Positions 25,154-33,906 of a DNA stretch of 64,000 nt are shown piece by piece. The notes under the pieces are model-generated. The model saw only the letters and a list, made by a program, of their open reading frames with translations, did not search any database and was not told where the DNA came from. The DNA comes from Neobacillus niacini. Lineage in GTDB: Bacteria; Bacillota; Bacilli; Bacillales; Cytobacillaceae. The stretch lies in contig NZ_JAUSZN010000001.1 in assembly GCF_030817595.1 (NCBI RefSeq), positions 1,558,001-1,622,000 of the forward strand, read 5' to 3'. The position numbers were made by a program, and so were the translations under genes. The stretch's first letter is position 1. The number at the start of each line of letters is the position of its first letter.

Positions 25154-25191
25154 TAAAAACCCCCGCCTTGTGCGAACAAAGCGAGGGTTTT
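25154..25191 (-). terminator. Terminator of the marR gene
   Basis: On the reverse strand AAACCCTCGC pairs with GCGGGGGTTT around a roughly 14-base loop, followed by TTATATTATTTT. The efflux gene is therefore probably transcribed from its own promoter in 24890-25150. Confidence 0.7.
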
Positions 25192-25198
25192 GATTTCA

Positions 25199-25654
25199 TT
25201 AATTTATATCCCAATCTAATTTTAATAAATCTTTAAGAATTTTTATATTCTCTGTACCTATTTTTTCGGCAATTTTATTCTCAAGTTTAGCTTTAAGAGC
25301 CTCGTTTTTTTCATAGCATTCTTCACCGAAAGCTGTTAACTGGATACACTTTTCCTTCTTGTTGTTTTCAACATTATCGATTTCGACTAATCCCTTCTCA
25401 GCAAGTTTATTGATGAATTTATGAATTGCTTGACGAGAAATTTCTACATTTTTTGTGATATATGATATGGTAGGCTTCTTTTTATAAATTCTAGCCATGA
25501 TATACCATTCAGAATTAGAAATATGAATCTCACTTTGATTGTTCCAGGCTTTCTCTGAGATTTTTCGTACTAACGAATGACGTTCGCTCAATAAGTCAAT
25601 CAAATCTAATTTTTGTAATTCAGAGGTTGGGATCAACTGATTCACTCCAATCAT
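25199..25654 (-). CDS. MarR family regulator of the efflux pump
   Basis: A 151-aa winged-helix protein. The helix-turn-helix lies at about residues 60-85 (ISYITKNVEISRQAIHKFINKL), followed by the wing GLVEIDNVENNKKEKCIQLTAFG, with helical dimerisation ends. RBS AAGGGGTG precedes the ATG at 25654. Its own promoter region carries TGTCAAT-TTG-GTTGACA (25692-25708), and two more copies precede the MFS gene. It is therefore a typical autoregulated repressor of a multidrug pump. The ligand is unknown. Confidence 0.9.
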   Translation of the reverse strand: MIGVNQLIPTSELQKLDLIDLLSERHSLVRKISEKAWNNQSEIHISNSEWYIMARIYKKKPTISYITKNVEISRQAIHKFINKLAEKGLVEIDNVENNKKEKCIQLTAFGEECYEKNEALKAKLENKIAEKIGTENIKILKDLLKLDWDIN

Positions 25655-25691
25655 AATTTACACCCCTTACTATACGGAATCCAATATTGGA

Positions 25692-25708
25692 TGTCAATTT
25701 GGTTGACA
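25692..25708. promoter_or_regulatory. MarR operator at the marR promoter
   Basis: TGTCAAT-TTG-GTTGACA differs by one base from the perfect palindrome at 25024-25040 and lies 38 bp upstream of the marR start. Confidence 0.65.
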
Positions 25709-25723
25709 TTGAATTATTGAGAG

Positions 25724-26860
25724 TTACTGTGGCGTTGATGATTCAAATTCAAGAGTGTTTTTCGTGCTGAGCACTTTCCACCAAGAATTAAGTTCTGGGA
25801 AAATTCCATTTAAGACAACCGTTTCCCCTATATTCGGTGCAATCAAATTTACTTTTTTATGTTTAGCAGCACGTATTGCTCTTTCTACTGGATCTGTCCA
25901 GCTATGATACGCCAATGTAAAAGCACCCCAGTGAATCAGCATCATGTTCTTACCTTTTACATCAAGATGAGCTTGAACGGATTCCTCTGGCTGCATATGG
26001 ATTTGAGACCACCGTTTATCATATTGGCCGCCTTCCATTAAAGTGAGGTCAAAAGGACCATATTTTTCACCAATTTGCTTAAAATGCGGTCCATAACCGC
26101 CATCCCCACTCGTATAAATTCTAAGTTTTTTTCCAAGAATGACCCAGCCGTTCCATAAGGTACTATTACGATTGAACAATCCCCTGCCGGAAAAATGCTG
26201 TGACGGAACTGAAGCTATTGTCAATCCATCCCACTGTTTCTCATCCCACCAATTACATTCTATTATTCGTTCTTCTTTTACGCCCCACTTCATTAAATGT
26301 GCAGCTACACCCAGAGGGACGAAAAAATGACCCACTTTATCTTTTAACCTAATAATAGATGGGTAGTCCAAATGATCATAATGGTCATGTGTGATTAACA
26401 CAACATCGATTTGTGGTAATTTCTCAATCACATATAATAGATCTTCGCTGTAACGTTTGGTGCCAACAAATGAGACCGGTGATGGAGAAGGTCCAAACAT
26501 TGGATCAATCAGAATTTTCTTTTTGTCTAATGTAAGCAGCATCGTTGAATGCCCAAACCACGTCAGGCTGTCTTCGACACTGTCGATTTTGTTCCAATCA
26601 AAAGAAATCGCAATAGGGTTATGTGGACTCCGATTCTTTTTTCCTGTTAAGGAGTCTTTGATTAATGAAAGAATGGTAGATACATCCATCTTCATGTCCG
26701 TAGGACTTTGATTGACAAATTTCCCATTTTTATAATGGTTAAAATTTAGATACCGTTCAAGTTCCTGTTTACTAGGGCTGCCTCCAAACGTCGGGTGTAT
26801 GGTAATAAATAGAATGATTCCAATAGCTAGCACGCCCAAAATAATAAATAAATATTCCAT
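25724..26860 (-). CDS. Membrane-anchored MBL-fold hydrolase (NAPE-PLD/UlaG-like)
   Basis: A 378-aa protein with an N-terminal membrane anchor (about residues 3-22) and a metallo-beta-lactamase domain. The metal site is THDHYDHLD near residue 157, with later HFSGRG, SGDGGYG and a C-terminal MLIHWGAFTLAYHSW His. The WFGHSTMLL block and order of motifs match bacterial NAPE-phospholipase-D-like/YtnP-distant hydrolases (Lactamase_B_2). A phospholipid-type or phosphodiester substrate is possible, but the activity is unproven. GGGAGA lies 12 bases before the ATG at 26860, somewhat far. Confidence 0.85.
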   Translation of the reverse strand: MEYLFIILGVLAIGIILFITIHPTFGGSPSKQELERYLNFNHYKNGKFVNQSPTDMKMDVSTILSLIKDSLTGKKNRSPHNPIAISFDWNKIDSVEDSLTWFGHSTMLLTLDKKKILIDPMFGPSPSPVSFVGTKRYSEDLLYVIEKLPQIDVVLITHDHYDHLDYPSIIRLKDKVGHFFVPLGVAAHLMKWGVKEERIIECNWWDEKQWDGLTIASVPSQHFSGRGLFNRNSTLWNGWVILGKKLRIYTSGDGGYGPHFKQIGEKYGPFDLTLMEGGQYDKRWSQIHMQPEESVQAHLDVKGKNMMLIHWGAFTLAYHSWTDPVERAIRAAKHKKVNLIAPNIGETVVLNGIFPELNSWWKVLSTKNTLEFESSTPQ

Positions 26861-26975
26861 TATCAGAGTTGGTCTCCCTTCAAATACGCTTAACTCGTAG
26901 GAACTAAGGAAATTTCATATGGCTCCTTCCCTTATCATATCTAACAAGGTTGTATCTATCAAATTTGGCTTCCGA

Positions 26976-27009
26976 AAAAAATAAACACCGCCAACTTTTG
27001 ATGGCGGTG
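26976..27009 (-). terminator. Terminator of the VOC gene at 27020
   Basis: CACCGCCA (26986-26993) pairs with TGGCGGTG (27002-27009). On the reverse strand it runs into TTTATTTTTT. Confidence 0.85.
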
Positions 27010-27019
27010 CTAAGGTTTC

Positions 27020-27397
27020 TTACTTCATTTCTGTGACAGCAAAGTAATTTTCTTCATTATCTGCAAAGTTAAACACTCTTCCGTCCGGAATATTTACGAT
27101 TTCTCCAACGGTTATATTTTTATCTTTAAAGTCCTTGTATAGTTGATCGAGGTCTTTTGTAAAAAACATCAGTGATGGGGTTTCTAAGTTAACTCCCGGG
27201 GAGAACTTAGCAACCACTTCCTTGTTATGCAGAACGATACTTGTTTGAGCTTCCTTGGATGGTGCAATGACAAACCATTTCATGGCACCATTATCATGTT
27301 CAGACAGCACAGAAAAGCCAGCTTTCTCTGTCCAAAAATTGACGGACTCTTCCTGGTTATTCACATAAAGCATAATTTGACCAACTATATTAATCAT
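27020..27397 (-). CDS. VOC superfamily (glyoxalase/bleomycin-resistance fold) protein
   Basis: A 125-aa protein with the two beta-alpha-beta-beta-beta modules of the vicinal oxygen chelate fold: QIMLYVNNQEESVNFWTEKAGF at the start and VNLETPSLMFFTKDLDQLYKDF in the second module, ending NYFAVTE. Typical metal ligands are only partly present, so it could be a binding protein rather than an enzyme. GGGAG precedes the ATG at 27397. No neighbour indicates the substrate. Confidence 0.8.
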   Translation of the reverse strand: MINIVGQIMLYVNNQEESVNFWTEKAGFSVLSEHDNGAMKWFVIAPSKEAQTSIVLHNKEVVAKFSPGVNLETPSLMFFTKDLDQLYKDFKDKNITVGEIVNIPDGRVFNFADNEENYFAVTEMK

Positions 27398-27489
27398 CTG
27401 TTCTCTCCCTTTCTACTTTTCATATATTAACTACCTACATTTTAATCAAATTTTCACTATATATTCATTGCTTTAACCGCCAAAGAAGA

Positions 27490-28596
27490 TTATTTAACCA
27501 TTCCTCTTGCGTCGACTTTCCAAACGTCAATTACCTGTCCATTCTCATGAACGACATATTCTTCGAACTGATTGACAACAGTACAGGCATGGTTCGGAAT
27601 GATTTGCACTTTATCATTTAACTTTAAATGCGTTTCTTGTACAAAAACTCCAATTCCGTGCTCTTCGGATAAACGTTCAATGAGTACTTCAGGGTGCCCG
27701 ATAATCTCGCCGAACCCGCTAACAGTCTGATTACCATGTGCACCTTTGTCTAAACATAAAGACTTACTGCCTGTATCGAAAATAATCCGATTTTTATAGA
27801 CACCAACAACCGATGCTAGTATAGTTACCGCACAATTCTCATAGTTTGTTACACCTAGACCAACTTGAATGGCATCGAAAAACACCGCATTACCAGGTCT
27901 GATTTCTGTTACGCCAGCTACTTTTCCTGCAATCTTGAATGTTGGTGTAGAACCAACACTTCGAACTGGTATCGGAATGCCAGCTTGTTCACATTCCGCT
28001 GCGCTTTCTACCACTGCCAAACCTTCCTGCAGGCCTATGTTTTCAATTTCTTCATAGGTTTTTGCTGCATACGAATGTCCGGCATGTGTAAAAATACCAC
28101 CGAGTTTAAGCTTTGAATGACTCATTATTGCCTTTGCTAAAAGAAGAGCTTCCTTCCCTGGTTCCACTCCACACCGATTGAGACCAGAATTGACTTTTAT
28201 CCATACTTCTAATGTATATGGTGTATGTTGTAGTCCTCTTTGTAGGTAACCCAAGGATTCAGGATTGTCTACGGCAACTTTCAGTCGAACCCCTTTTTGT
28301 AATAGCTGTATCAATCTATTAATCTTGTCTGGATTTGAAATGGGATAGGCAATTAATATATCCTTAATTCCTCCAGAAGCCATTACTTCTGCCTCACTTA
28401 TTTTAGCCGTTGTTATTCCCACTGCTCCTGCCTCCACTTGCAGTTGGGCGATTTTCACAGATTTGTGTGTTTTAATATGAGGACGATAAGCCACACCTTG
28501 TTGATTTGCAAAATTAGCAATTTCATTAATATTTACTAACAATTTTTGATGATCTACCAGTAAGGTTGGAGTGTCTAACATTTGAATATTCGTCAT
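27490..28596 (-). CDS. D-threonine aldolase / D-serine dehydratase-like PLP enzyme
   Basis: A 368-aa fold-type III (alanine-racemase-like) PLP enzyme. The Schiff-base Lys is Lys42 in RPHIKTHKS. The metal pair His/Cys is in PNHACTVVN near residue 335, as in the DSD1/D-TA group. The IFTHAGHSYA and VRSVGSTPTF segments match phosphate-binding regions. Family members cleave D-3-hydroxy-amino acids to glycine plus aldehyde, or dehydrate D-serine. AAGGATG precedes the ATG at 28596. It is three bases from the upstream GNAT stop, so the two genes are co-transcribed. Confidence 0.88.
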   Translation of the reverse strand: MTNIQMLDTPTLLVDHQKLLVNINEIANFANQQGVAYRPHIKTHKSVKIAQLQVEAGAVGITTAKISEAEVMASGGIKDILIAYPISNPDKINRLIQLLQKGVRLKVAVDNPESLGYLQRGLQHTPYTLEVWIKVNSGLNRCGVEPGKEALLLAKAIMSHSKLKLGGIFTHAGHSYAAKTYEEIENIGLQEGLAVVESAAECEQAGIPIPVRSVGSTPTFKIAGKVAGVTEIRPGNAVFFDAIQVGLGVTNYENCAVTILASVVGVYKNRIIFDTGSKSLCLDKGAHGNQTVSGFGEIIGHPEVLIERLSEEHGIGVFVQETHLKLNDKVQIIPNHACTVVNQFEEYVVHENGQVIDVWKVDARGMVK

Positions 28597-28599
28597 GAT

Positions 28600-29133
28600 T
28601 CATACATCCTTAAATAAATACTTTTCCATTCGGATATCAAACCACATTTTATCCGCCCAGTAAGTGAAATTTTCGATACGTCCAATCTCTTTGTATCCTA
28701 GCTTTTCATACAGCTTTCGAGCCTGTGTGTTAAATTCAAACACACCCAATTCCACACGAGTTAATCCAGCCTTCTTTATTTCTTCTTCTAGAAATTGAAT
28801 CGCCTGATACCCAATCCCTTTCCCCCTGCCCGCAGGTTCTCCAAGGGTAATGCCAATCCATGCAGTTCCTGCTTCATTCTTATAAAGGTGCTCGGGGTCA
28901 ACCATATAGTTCATTTCACCGACCAACTGGTGATCAAGATAAATCAGGTACGTGTGATGGTGTTCCAGTCTTTGTTTTAATTCATCCAGTGTCAAGGTGT
29001 CTCGTCGTTCCAATGCTACCTTGTCTTGGTTAGGGCGGGTTAATGGGATTAAATCGGGATTGTTTTCCCATTGGTTAAATACGTCAACAAGCGCTTGGGT
29101 AGGTTCTGTTAATTTTAAGAAATTCGTCTTCAT
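28600..29133 (-). CDS. GNAT family N-acetyltransferase
   Basis: A 177-aa GNAT. Motif A for acetyl-CoA binding is in GITLGEPAGRGKGIGYQAIQFL (residues about 95-115), and the B motif is YEKLGYKEIGRIENFTYW near the end. RimJ/RimL-type similarity suggests a protein N-terminus or small amine acceptor. GAGGAG precedes the ATG at 29133. It forms an operon with the D-threonine-aldolase-like gene. Confidence 0.85.
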   Translation of the reverse strand: MKTNFLKLTEPTQALVDVFNQWENNPDLIPLTRPNQDKVALERRDTLTLDELKQRLEHHHTYLIYLDHQLVGEMNYMVDPEHLYKNEAGTAWIGITLGEPAGRGKGIGYQAIQFLEEEIKKAGLTRVELGVFEFNTQARKLYEKLGYKEIGRIENFTYWADKMWFDIRMEKYLFKDV

Positions 29134-29170
29134 GATGGTCTCCTCTTCTGGAAATCAAATATAAATATAT

Positions 29171-29731
29171 TTATAATTGAAATTTATCTTTTATGACTTT
29201 CGCTACTTCTTCCGCACTCATATTTGTATTATTAATTCTGATATATTCTTGTCTTGTAATTTCACCCTCGAGAGAATTCAACCTGTATTTTTCCATCGAC
29301 CTCTTTAGGTTATTTTCAGACCATTCAATATTTCTTTTGGTCGGTTTATACTCTAGACGGTGAGTACTTTTATTTCGCTCCAGTCTTTCATTCAAATCTG
29401 CTTCAAGTTCGACGAAATAAACGTTGCCTCCTCTTGACTCGAATATCTGGCAGACTTTGTCTACATATTCCCAATCTGAAGGATGATCAAAGGCCCAGAC
29501 ATAGGTGAAAATCAATCCTTCCAAATCACTCTTTGCTACGGCCTCGAATATTTCCTGCCGAAACAAGCTTACTAATCTTTGTCCTTCCTTCGTACCGAAA
29601 TCAAAAATTGGCGTAACCAATTCAATCGTCATATGATTATGAAAAAGCTTTAAACCAGTTATTTTCGCTAGTTCTTGCCCCACCGTCATTTTTCCAACAG
29701 CCTGTGGACCAAATATCAAAACAAATTTCAT
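29171..29731 (-). CDS. P-loop kinase-like protein (AAA_33 / shikimate kinase-like)
   Basis: A 186-aa nucleotide-binding protein with Walker A GPQAVGKMTVG (residues 8-18) and a later ELEADLNERLERNKSTHR lid-like segment rich in Arg. The layout is that of small-molecule kinases or chloramphenicol-phosphotransferase-like proteins. The FHNHMTIELVTPIF block is characteristic of a Bacillus family annotated only as AAA or shikimate kinase. The substrate is unknown. GGAGGA precedes the ATG at 29731. Confidence 0.8.
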   Translation of the reverse strand: MKFVLIFGPQAVGKMTVGQELAKITGLKLFHNHMTIELVTPIFDFGTKEGQRLVSLFRQEIFEAVAKSDLEGLIFTYVWAFDHPSDWEYVDKVCQIFESRGGNVYFVELEADLNERLERNKSTHRLEYKPTKRNIEWSENNLKRSMEKYRLNSLEGEITRQEYIRINNTNMSAEEVAKVIKDKFQL

Positions 29732-29935
29732 AAAATCCTCCTAACACTTTCTATACACTATGAAGATAATAAATTCTCTTTTTGTTACAAAATTCCTTCA
29801 TTGATACATTCAAATCTTAGTGTCAAAAAACTGTCGAAAAATCGGAATCATTTGAAGAATGTCTTTTTACTTTTTGCAAACAATAATTCTAGTGTTATTT
29901 CTAACACACAAATAAACCGGTAGAGGTGACTAAAT

Positions 29936-30091
29936 ATGAAAAAAGATAACAAAACAAAAGGGGAACCCACTCTTGCAGAAGGCATTAATACAGAGGATAT
30001 CTTAAATCAAGATGCTACCCAGGAAGAAATCGAGAACGGAGAATCAACAAATGTTACGGTTTTAACATTAGATGAAAATGACCCCAGTTAA
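29936..30091 (+). CDS. Small acidic hydrophilic protein (51 aa)
   Basis: ATG at 29936 follows GAGGTGAC, and the frame runs 51 codons to TAA at 30091 with a strong terminator 19 bp later. The peptide is Lys-rich at the very start, then Glu/Asp/Asn/Thr-rich (for example EEIENGESTNV) and has no hydrophobic stretch, so it is probably disordered. Similar tiny acidic proteins of unknown role occur in Bacillus. I cannot name the family. Confidence 0.65.
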   Translation: MKKDNKTKGEPTLAEGINTEDILNQDATQEEIENGESTNVTVLTLDENDPS

Positions 30092-30109
30092 AAGTAATCC
30101 TGTAAAAAA

Positions 30110-30138
30110 GCGATGCCCAATTCGCATCGCCCTTTTTT
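30110..30138 (+). terminator. Terminator of the small acidic gene
   Basis: GCGATGC (30110-30116) pairs with GCATCGC (30124-30130) and is followed by CCTTTTTT. Confidence 0.85.
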
Positions 30139-30194
30139 ACAACTTATACCATAAGGCCCTGGGTAAAATTCCCAACCAACCAATCCACTATATA

Positions 30195-30743
30195 TCACGA
30201 CTGATTCAACCTTCCCATTAAAATGGTATGATAAAAATTTCCGTCCGAAAGCAATTTATCATTTTTTAAAGTACCTTCCACTTCAAAGCCATATTTTTTA
30301 TACAGTTTAATGGCTTTATCATTGGTCTCTAGTACATTTAAGTTGATTTTCTTTATTCCAGTTGTATCTGCCCACTGAATCGATTCATCTAAAAAGCTTT
30401 TTCCTATATCATAACCCCAGTAGTCTTTTAAGACACAGACCCCAAATTCTACTTTATGAGAGAATCGTTTTAATTGGTTTCCTTCACATCGGCAAAAACC
30501 TACGATTCTGTCATTTACCTCAGCTACCAAAAATATGTTGTTAGCCCGTTCTGTATCCTCTTTAATAACCTGTTTAAAACCTGATTCATCTATGTATGCC
30601 TCACCTGGTTCCCTATCCAAATTCTCTGTTTCACCATCAATCTGCACTCGGACTTCAGACAAGCTTTTCGCATCCTTCTCCATTGCTGACCTGATAATAT
30701 ACCGTAAACCATTTATCGTGAATTCTTTGGTATCAACAAGCAC
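30195..30743 (-). CDS. GNAT family N-acetyltransferase
   Basis: A 182-aa GNAT of the RimI-like type. The acetyl-CoA loop is less canonical (VEFGVCVLKDYWGYDIGKSFLDE, residues about 105-127, lacking the usual Q/R-x-x-G-x-G/A), but the C-terminal NVLETNDKAIKLYKKYGFEVEG motif B is typical. The start is GTG at 30743, with GGAGG eight bases upstream. The acceptor is unknown. No operon partner. Confidence 0.82.
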   Translation of the reverse strand: MLVDTKEFTINGLRYIIRSAMEKDAKSLSEVRVQIDGETENLDREPGEAYIDESGFKQVIKEDTERANNIFLVAEVNDRIVGFCRCEGNQLKRFSHKVEFGVCVLKDYWGYDIGKSFLDESIQWADTTGIKKINLNVLETNDKAIKLYKKYGFEVEGTLKNDKLLSDGNFYHTILMGRLNQS

Positions 30744-30822
30744 TTAAGGATCCTCCCTATGTGAAAAAATATACTGAAGACTCATTCATTTATTCTAATC
30801 TTTTATAAGTAGACTGTAAAAT

Positions 30823-30858
30823 AAAAAGCGCAATGGACAAAACCTCATCCATTGCACT
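30823..30858 (-). terminator. Terminator of the alpha/beta hydrolase gene
   Basis: AGCGCAATGGA (30827-30837) pairs with TCCATTGCACT (30848-30858); reverse-strand reading ends in TTTTTATTTT. Confidence 0.8.
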
Positions 30859-30867
30859 TGATTTATT

Positions 30868-31824
30868 TTATATACTTACTGATTCATGCTGTGGCTGTAG
30901 CGCTTTTTTCAATGCCTGAACATATTGATTTTTTGCTTTTTTCCCTATCTCAGAAGTTGGATTTAATAGTTCAAAACCATGGTAAGCACCTGGATACAAG
31001 TGAAATTCCACAGGAACTCCTGCTTGCGCCAATTTTGCTACATATTCTATGGTTTCATCACGGAAAGGATCTAACTGACCTACACATGTATAGGTTGGCG
31101 GCAAATTAGAAAGATTTTTTGCACGGGCAGGTGCTGCATATGGTGAAATTTCTCCGTTTGCATGTTCGCCCAAATACATTCTCCAGCCTGCTAGATTATT
31201 TCCACGGTTCCAGATTGCACGTTCATCCGTAATTTCGTAGCTGGAAGGTGTTACATTACGGTCATCAATCATTGGGTACAATGGCATTTGGAAAGATATG
31301 GCTGGTCCCTTTCGATCACGGGCTAACAAACTTAAAGCGGCAGTCAAGCCTCCTCCTGCACTTTGACCCGCAACAGCAACACGCGACACATCAATATTCA
31401 ACTCATCTGCGGCCTTCGTCATCCATACCAATGCAGCATAACAATCTTCGAGTGGTGCCGGAAATGGATGTTCAGGTGCAAGACGGTAATCCACGGAAAC
31501 GACAACACACTGTGCTTCCTGTGCAAACTCTTGGCAGTCTCCGTCCGAACTATCTGCGTCTCCTAATACGTAACCTCCTCCATGGATAAACAATAGAGCT
31601 GGAAGCTTTGTTCCATTCCGAGGTGTCGGTTCATAAATTTTAACCTTCATATCCTGGCCGTCACCGCCAGCTATGCTGCGCGTAGTAATGTTAACGCTTT
31701 CAAGTTTTTCAATTGGAATGGCTGGTGCTTGTCTTGCTTCCTCCAAACCCTCAGGAAGACTAAGCGGCGGGAAAACTGTAAGTATTTCTTTCAATTCTGG
31801 TGCTACTCTGCTCATAAAATCCAT
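30868..31824 (-). CDS. Alpha/beta hydrolase, HSL (hormone-sensitive lipase) family esterase
   Basis: A 318-aa cytosolic esterase. The oxyanion-hole motif HGGGYVLGD lies near residue 80, and the nucleophile Ser is in GQSAGGG near residue 155. The acid is probably in DPFRDE near 255 and the catalytic His in YPGAYHGFEL near 285. These define the HSL/family IV group acting on short-chain esters. GGAGGG precedes the ATG at 31824. The physiological substrate cannot be read from the context. Confidence 0.9.
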   Translation of the reverse strand: MDFMSRVAPELKEILTVFPPLSLPEGLEEARQAPAIPIEKLESVNITTRSIAGGDGQDMKVKIYEPTPRNGTKLPALLFIHGGGYVLGDADSSDGDCQEFAQEAQCVVVSVDYRLAPEHPFPAPLEDCYAALVWMTKAADELNIDVSRVAVAGQSAGGGLTAALSLLARDRKGPAISFQMPLYPMIDDRNVTPSSYEITDERAIWNRGNNLAGWRMYLGEHANGEISPYAAPARAKNLSNLPPTYTCVGQLDPFRDETIEYVAKLAQAGVPVEFHLYPGAYHGFELLNPTSEIGKKAKNQYVQALKKALQPQHESVSI

Positions 31825-32136
31825 TCAAAGATCCCTCCTATACAAAACTTCTTTTCTATGAATAATCAAAGCTCGTACAGTAATCATATGCAATTACATA
31901 TAAAGATATAACAAATTAATAGACTGTTAGACCTATTTTTCCCAAACTATTTCTGTCCATTTTCTTCAATTCTATAAAATCCAATAATGGACCAAATGAA
32001 CCTTTTTTTCATAAAAAAAACACCTCTATATAAGAGATGTAAAATATTCTCAAGTATGACTGATAAAATTATTTTCTCAAAATGATAGACTGCAAATGAA
32101 AAGGTCCAAACCTCCTTTTTCTAAAATCTAAATAAT

Positions 32137-32814
32137 TTACTTAATAAGTATCGCTGGATATCCTTTTGCTTTCAACTCTTCGACCAAGCCCTTTGCATTT
32201 TTGATATCTGCAAATGCCCCCACTTGGACGCGATATATTACGTTAGTTGATGGATTCTTTACTAGACCATACTGAGCAGCAATCCCCTCCACCACTGCTT
32301 TCGCAGCTTTTTTCTGGTACTGCGTTGTCCTCATTTTCATAGCTTCATTATGGTTAGTCATAAAGGCGAATTCGATTAATATTGCGGTCATCTTGGTTTC
32401 TCTTACTATCTGAAAATTAGCTGCTTTAACTCCACGATTTTTAAACCCTAATTCTCTCACTAAATTGACTTGTATCTTTTCAGCGAGTGCAGCTGATTCT
32501 TTTGGCCACGTGGTATACAGATATGTTTCAGTGCCACTTGCATCGTTCCAACCTGATCCGTACGCATTCAGATGGTAATCGATATGGACATTAGCACCCC
32601 AGGTATTTATTAATTCACAGCGTTTGTTTAGCGGAACATCACTTTCCCCAGTAGGATCATCAATCCGTTTTTGACTAACTCCTTCATAATTTTCAAGTTC
32701 TATCATTACAAGCTTCACAATCTCACTTGTAACCTGCCATTCTTTATATCCATCGGGGGACTGCTTTCCTGGCGTGATACGTGCATGTCCTGCAGCGTGA
32801 GATATTTTCAACAT
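32137..32814 (-). CDS. N-acetylmuramoyl-L-alanine amidase with C-terminal SPOR domain (CwlC-like)
   Basis: A 225-aa Amidase_3 enzyme that cleaves the lactyl-amide bond of peptidoglycan. Zinc ligands are His6 (ISHAAGHA), a Glu in the KEWQVTSEI region and His79 in HIDYHLNA. The catalytic Glu is in LIEFAFMTN near residue 147. The final 35 residues (YRVQVGAFADIKNAKGL) are a SPOR peptidoglycan-binding repeat. There is no signal peptide, as in B. subtilis CwlC, which acts in mother-cell lysis. GGAGGG precedes the ATG at 32814. A weak hairpin at 32020-32040 lies in the otherwise featureless 31825-32136 gap. Confidence 0.9.
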   Translation of the reverse strand: MLKISHAAGHARITPGKQSPDGYKEWQVTSEIVKLVMIELENYEGVSQKRIDDPTGESDVPLNKRCELINTWGANVHIDYHLNAYGSGWNDASGTETYLYTTWPKESAALAEKIQVNLVRELGFKNRGVKAANFQIVRETKMTAILIEFAFMTNHNEAMKMRTTQYQKKAAKAVVEGIAAQYGLVKNPSTNVIYRVQVGAFADIKNAKGLVEELKAKGYPAILIK

Positions 32815-33097
32815 AAAGTACCCTCCTTTTTTTTAAAAAGGAACTTTTTCTAGTTTTTTGGACAATCATAGCCCTCTTTTAGCTCCCTTTCATTCACCCT
32901 TTATATATGGATAAGAAACCAAAATGGACAGGGTCAAAATAATCCCCAAAAACAAAAAAGCATGGAACATGATGATCCATGCGCAAGTAACAAAATTTAA
33001 TACTGAAATCCTTTATCCCCTGTTATTTTTATCACACCTTCCATTTTTACACGAATGTAAAATGAGACTGAATCAAAAATTAGAGGAGGGTATTGTA

Positions 33098-33415
33098 TTG
33101 TTAAAGTTATTTATTTTCGTATTAATCCTTATTACTTTGGTCGTGTTAAGTATGTTTATTGCTGGTGTGCTGGAGTTACATAAGCAAGAAAAGGAAGACA
33201 AAAAGAATATCATCAGAGACGGAATGGAAGGATATTTGGACAAAACGTTTGGTTTTGGGAATGTAACCATCTTCAAATCGATTCTTGATGCTGATGGCAA
33301 TACTAGATACTTAGTATATTTGCCAAAGTACGAATGGTTTAAATCTCCGCAATATGAATGGTATGAAGTCTATGCGATACAGAGCGGATTTAAACACAAC
33401 GCCATAAAAGGTTAA
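33098..33415 (+). CDS. Small single-pass membrane protein (105 aa)
   Basis: I chose the TTG at 33098 because GAGGAGGG lies seven bases upstream. The open frame extends back to 32924, but that part has no RBS and non-protein-like composition. The protein has one N-terminal membrane segment (about residues 3-24), then a charged linker and a soluble C-terminal part rich in aromatic residues (LPKYEWFKSPQYEWYEVYA). I do not recognise the family. A perfect terminator follows. Confidence 0.65.
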   Translation: MLKLFIFVLILITLVVLSMFIAGVLELHKQEKEDKKNIIRDGMEGYLDKTFGFGNVTIFKSILDADGNTRYLVYLPKYEWFKSPQYEWYEVYAIQSGFKHNAIKG

Positions 33416-33427
33416 TAGATTTGCAAA

Positions 33428-33460
33428 AGAACACCTCAATTGTTGAGGTGTTCTATTTTT
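33428..33460 (+). terminator. Terminator of the 33098-33415 gene
   Basis: AGAACACCTCAA and TTGAGGTGTTCT flank a 3-base loop, followed by ATTTTT. Confidence 0.85.
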
Positions 33461-33471
33461 AAATAATGCCC

Positions 33472-33771
33472 CTATAACCATCCCTCATCAATTGTACTAT
33501 TGTCGGCGAGAGAAAATGCTGCATTCGTAATGGCTTTTGATAAGGTTTCACCATTTGCACAAACATCATTAAAACAAACCTCATGTTCACCTGCTGCAGA
33601 ATATGTATAGCCGAAACTTTTTAATCGGTCAACAATTAAAAGTGCTTGTTCAAGGTTTTCCTCCGGCTGAAAATCATAAATAAATACCCTTTTTTCTGCG
33701 TCATACCATCTGTCATACCGATTTAATTTCCACCCAAGTATTCTACGTGCAATGACCTCTGTTTTGTTCAT
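33472..33771 (-). CDS. Phage ABA-sandwich-type small protein (BC1872-like)
   Basis: A 99-aa soluble protein starting MNKTEVIARRILGW, followed by YDRWYDAEKRVFIYDFQPEENLEQALLIVDRL and a late AITNAAFSLA helix. This order matches the 'phage ABA sandwich' family (BC1872 type) found in Bacillus phages and chromosomes. I chose the ATG at 33771 (AGAGGTC upstream) rather than the frame opening at 33816. No other phage gene is nearby, so it is an isolated copy. The function is unknown. Confidence 0.7.
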   Translation of the reverse strand: MNKTEVIARRILGWKLNRYDRWYDAEKRVFIYDFQPEENLEQALLIVDRLKSFGYTYSAAGEHEVCFNDVCANGETLSKAITNAAFSLADNSTIDEGWL

Positions 33772-33906
33772 ATCTGACAGACCTCTTTTATTCTCTAGAT
33801 TATTATATTTTACCATTCCTCAATCTAACCATCTGTTTCAATATTGTGTCACAGGTTATTTCATAGGTGCAAAAAAGGACCAATATGGCCCCTTCCGGTT
33901 TAAGAA

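Noticed and set aside
32137..33771. Prophage remnant (amidase, small membrane protein and ABA-sandwich gene)
   Set aside because: The amidase has a SPOR domain like the sporulation enzyme CwlC, and no integrase, terminase or structural gene is present.
33868..33893. Terminator of the glutathione peroxidase gene
   Set aside because: The stem has mismatches and is short; it is mentioned in the gene entry but is too weak for a separate feature.
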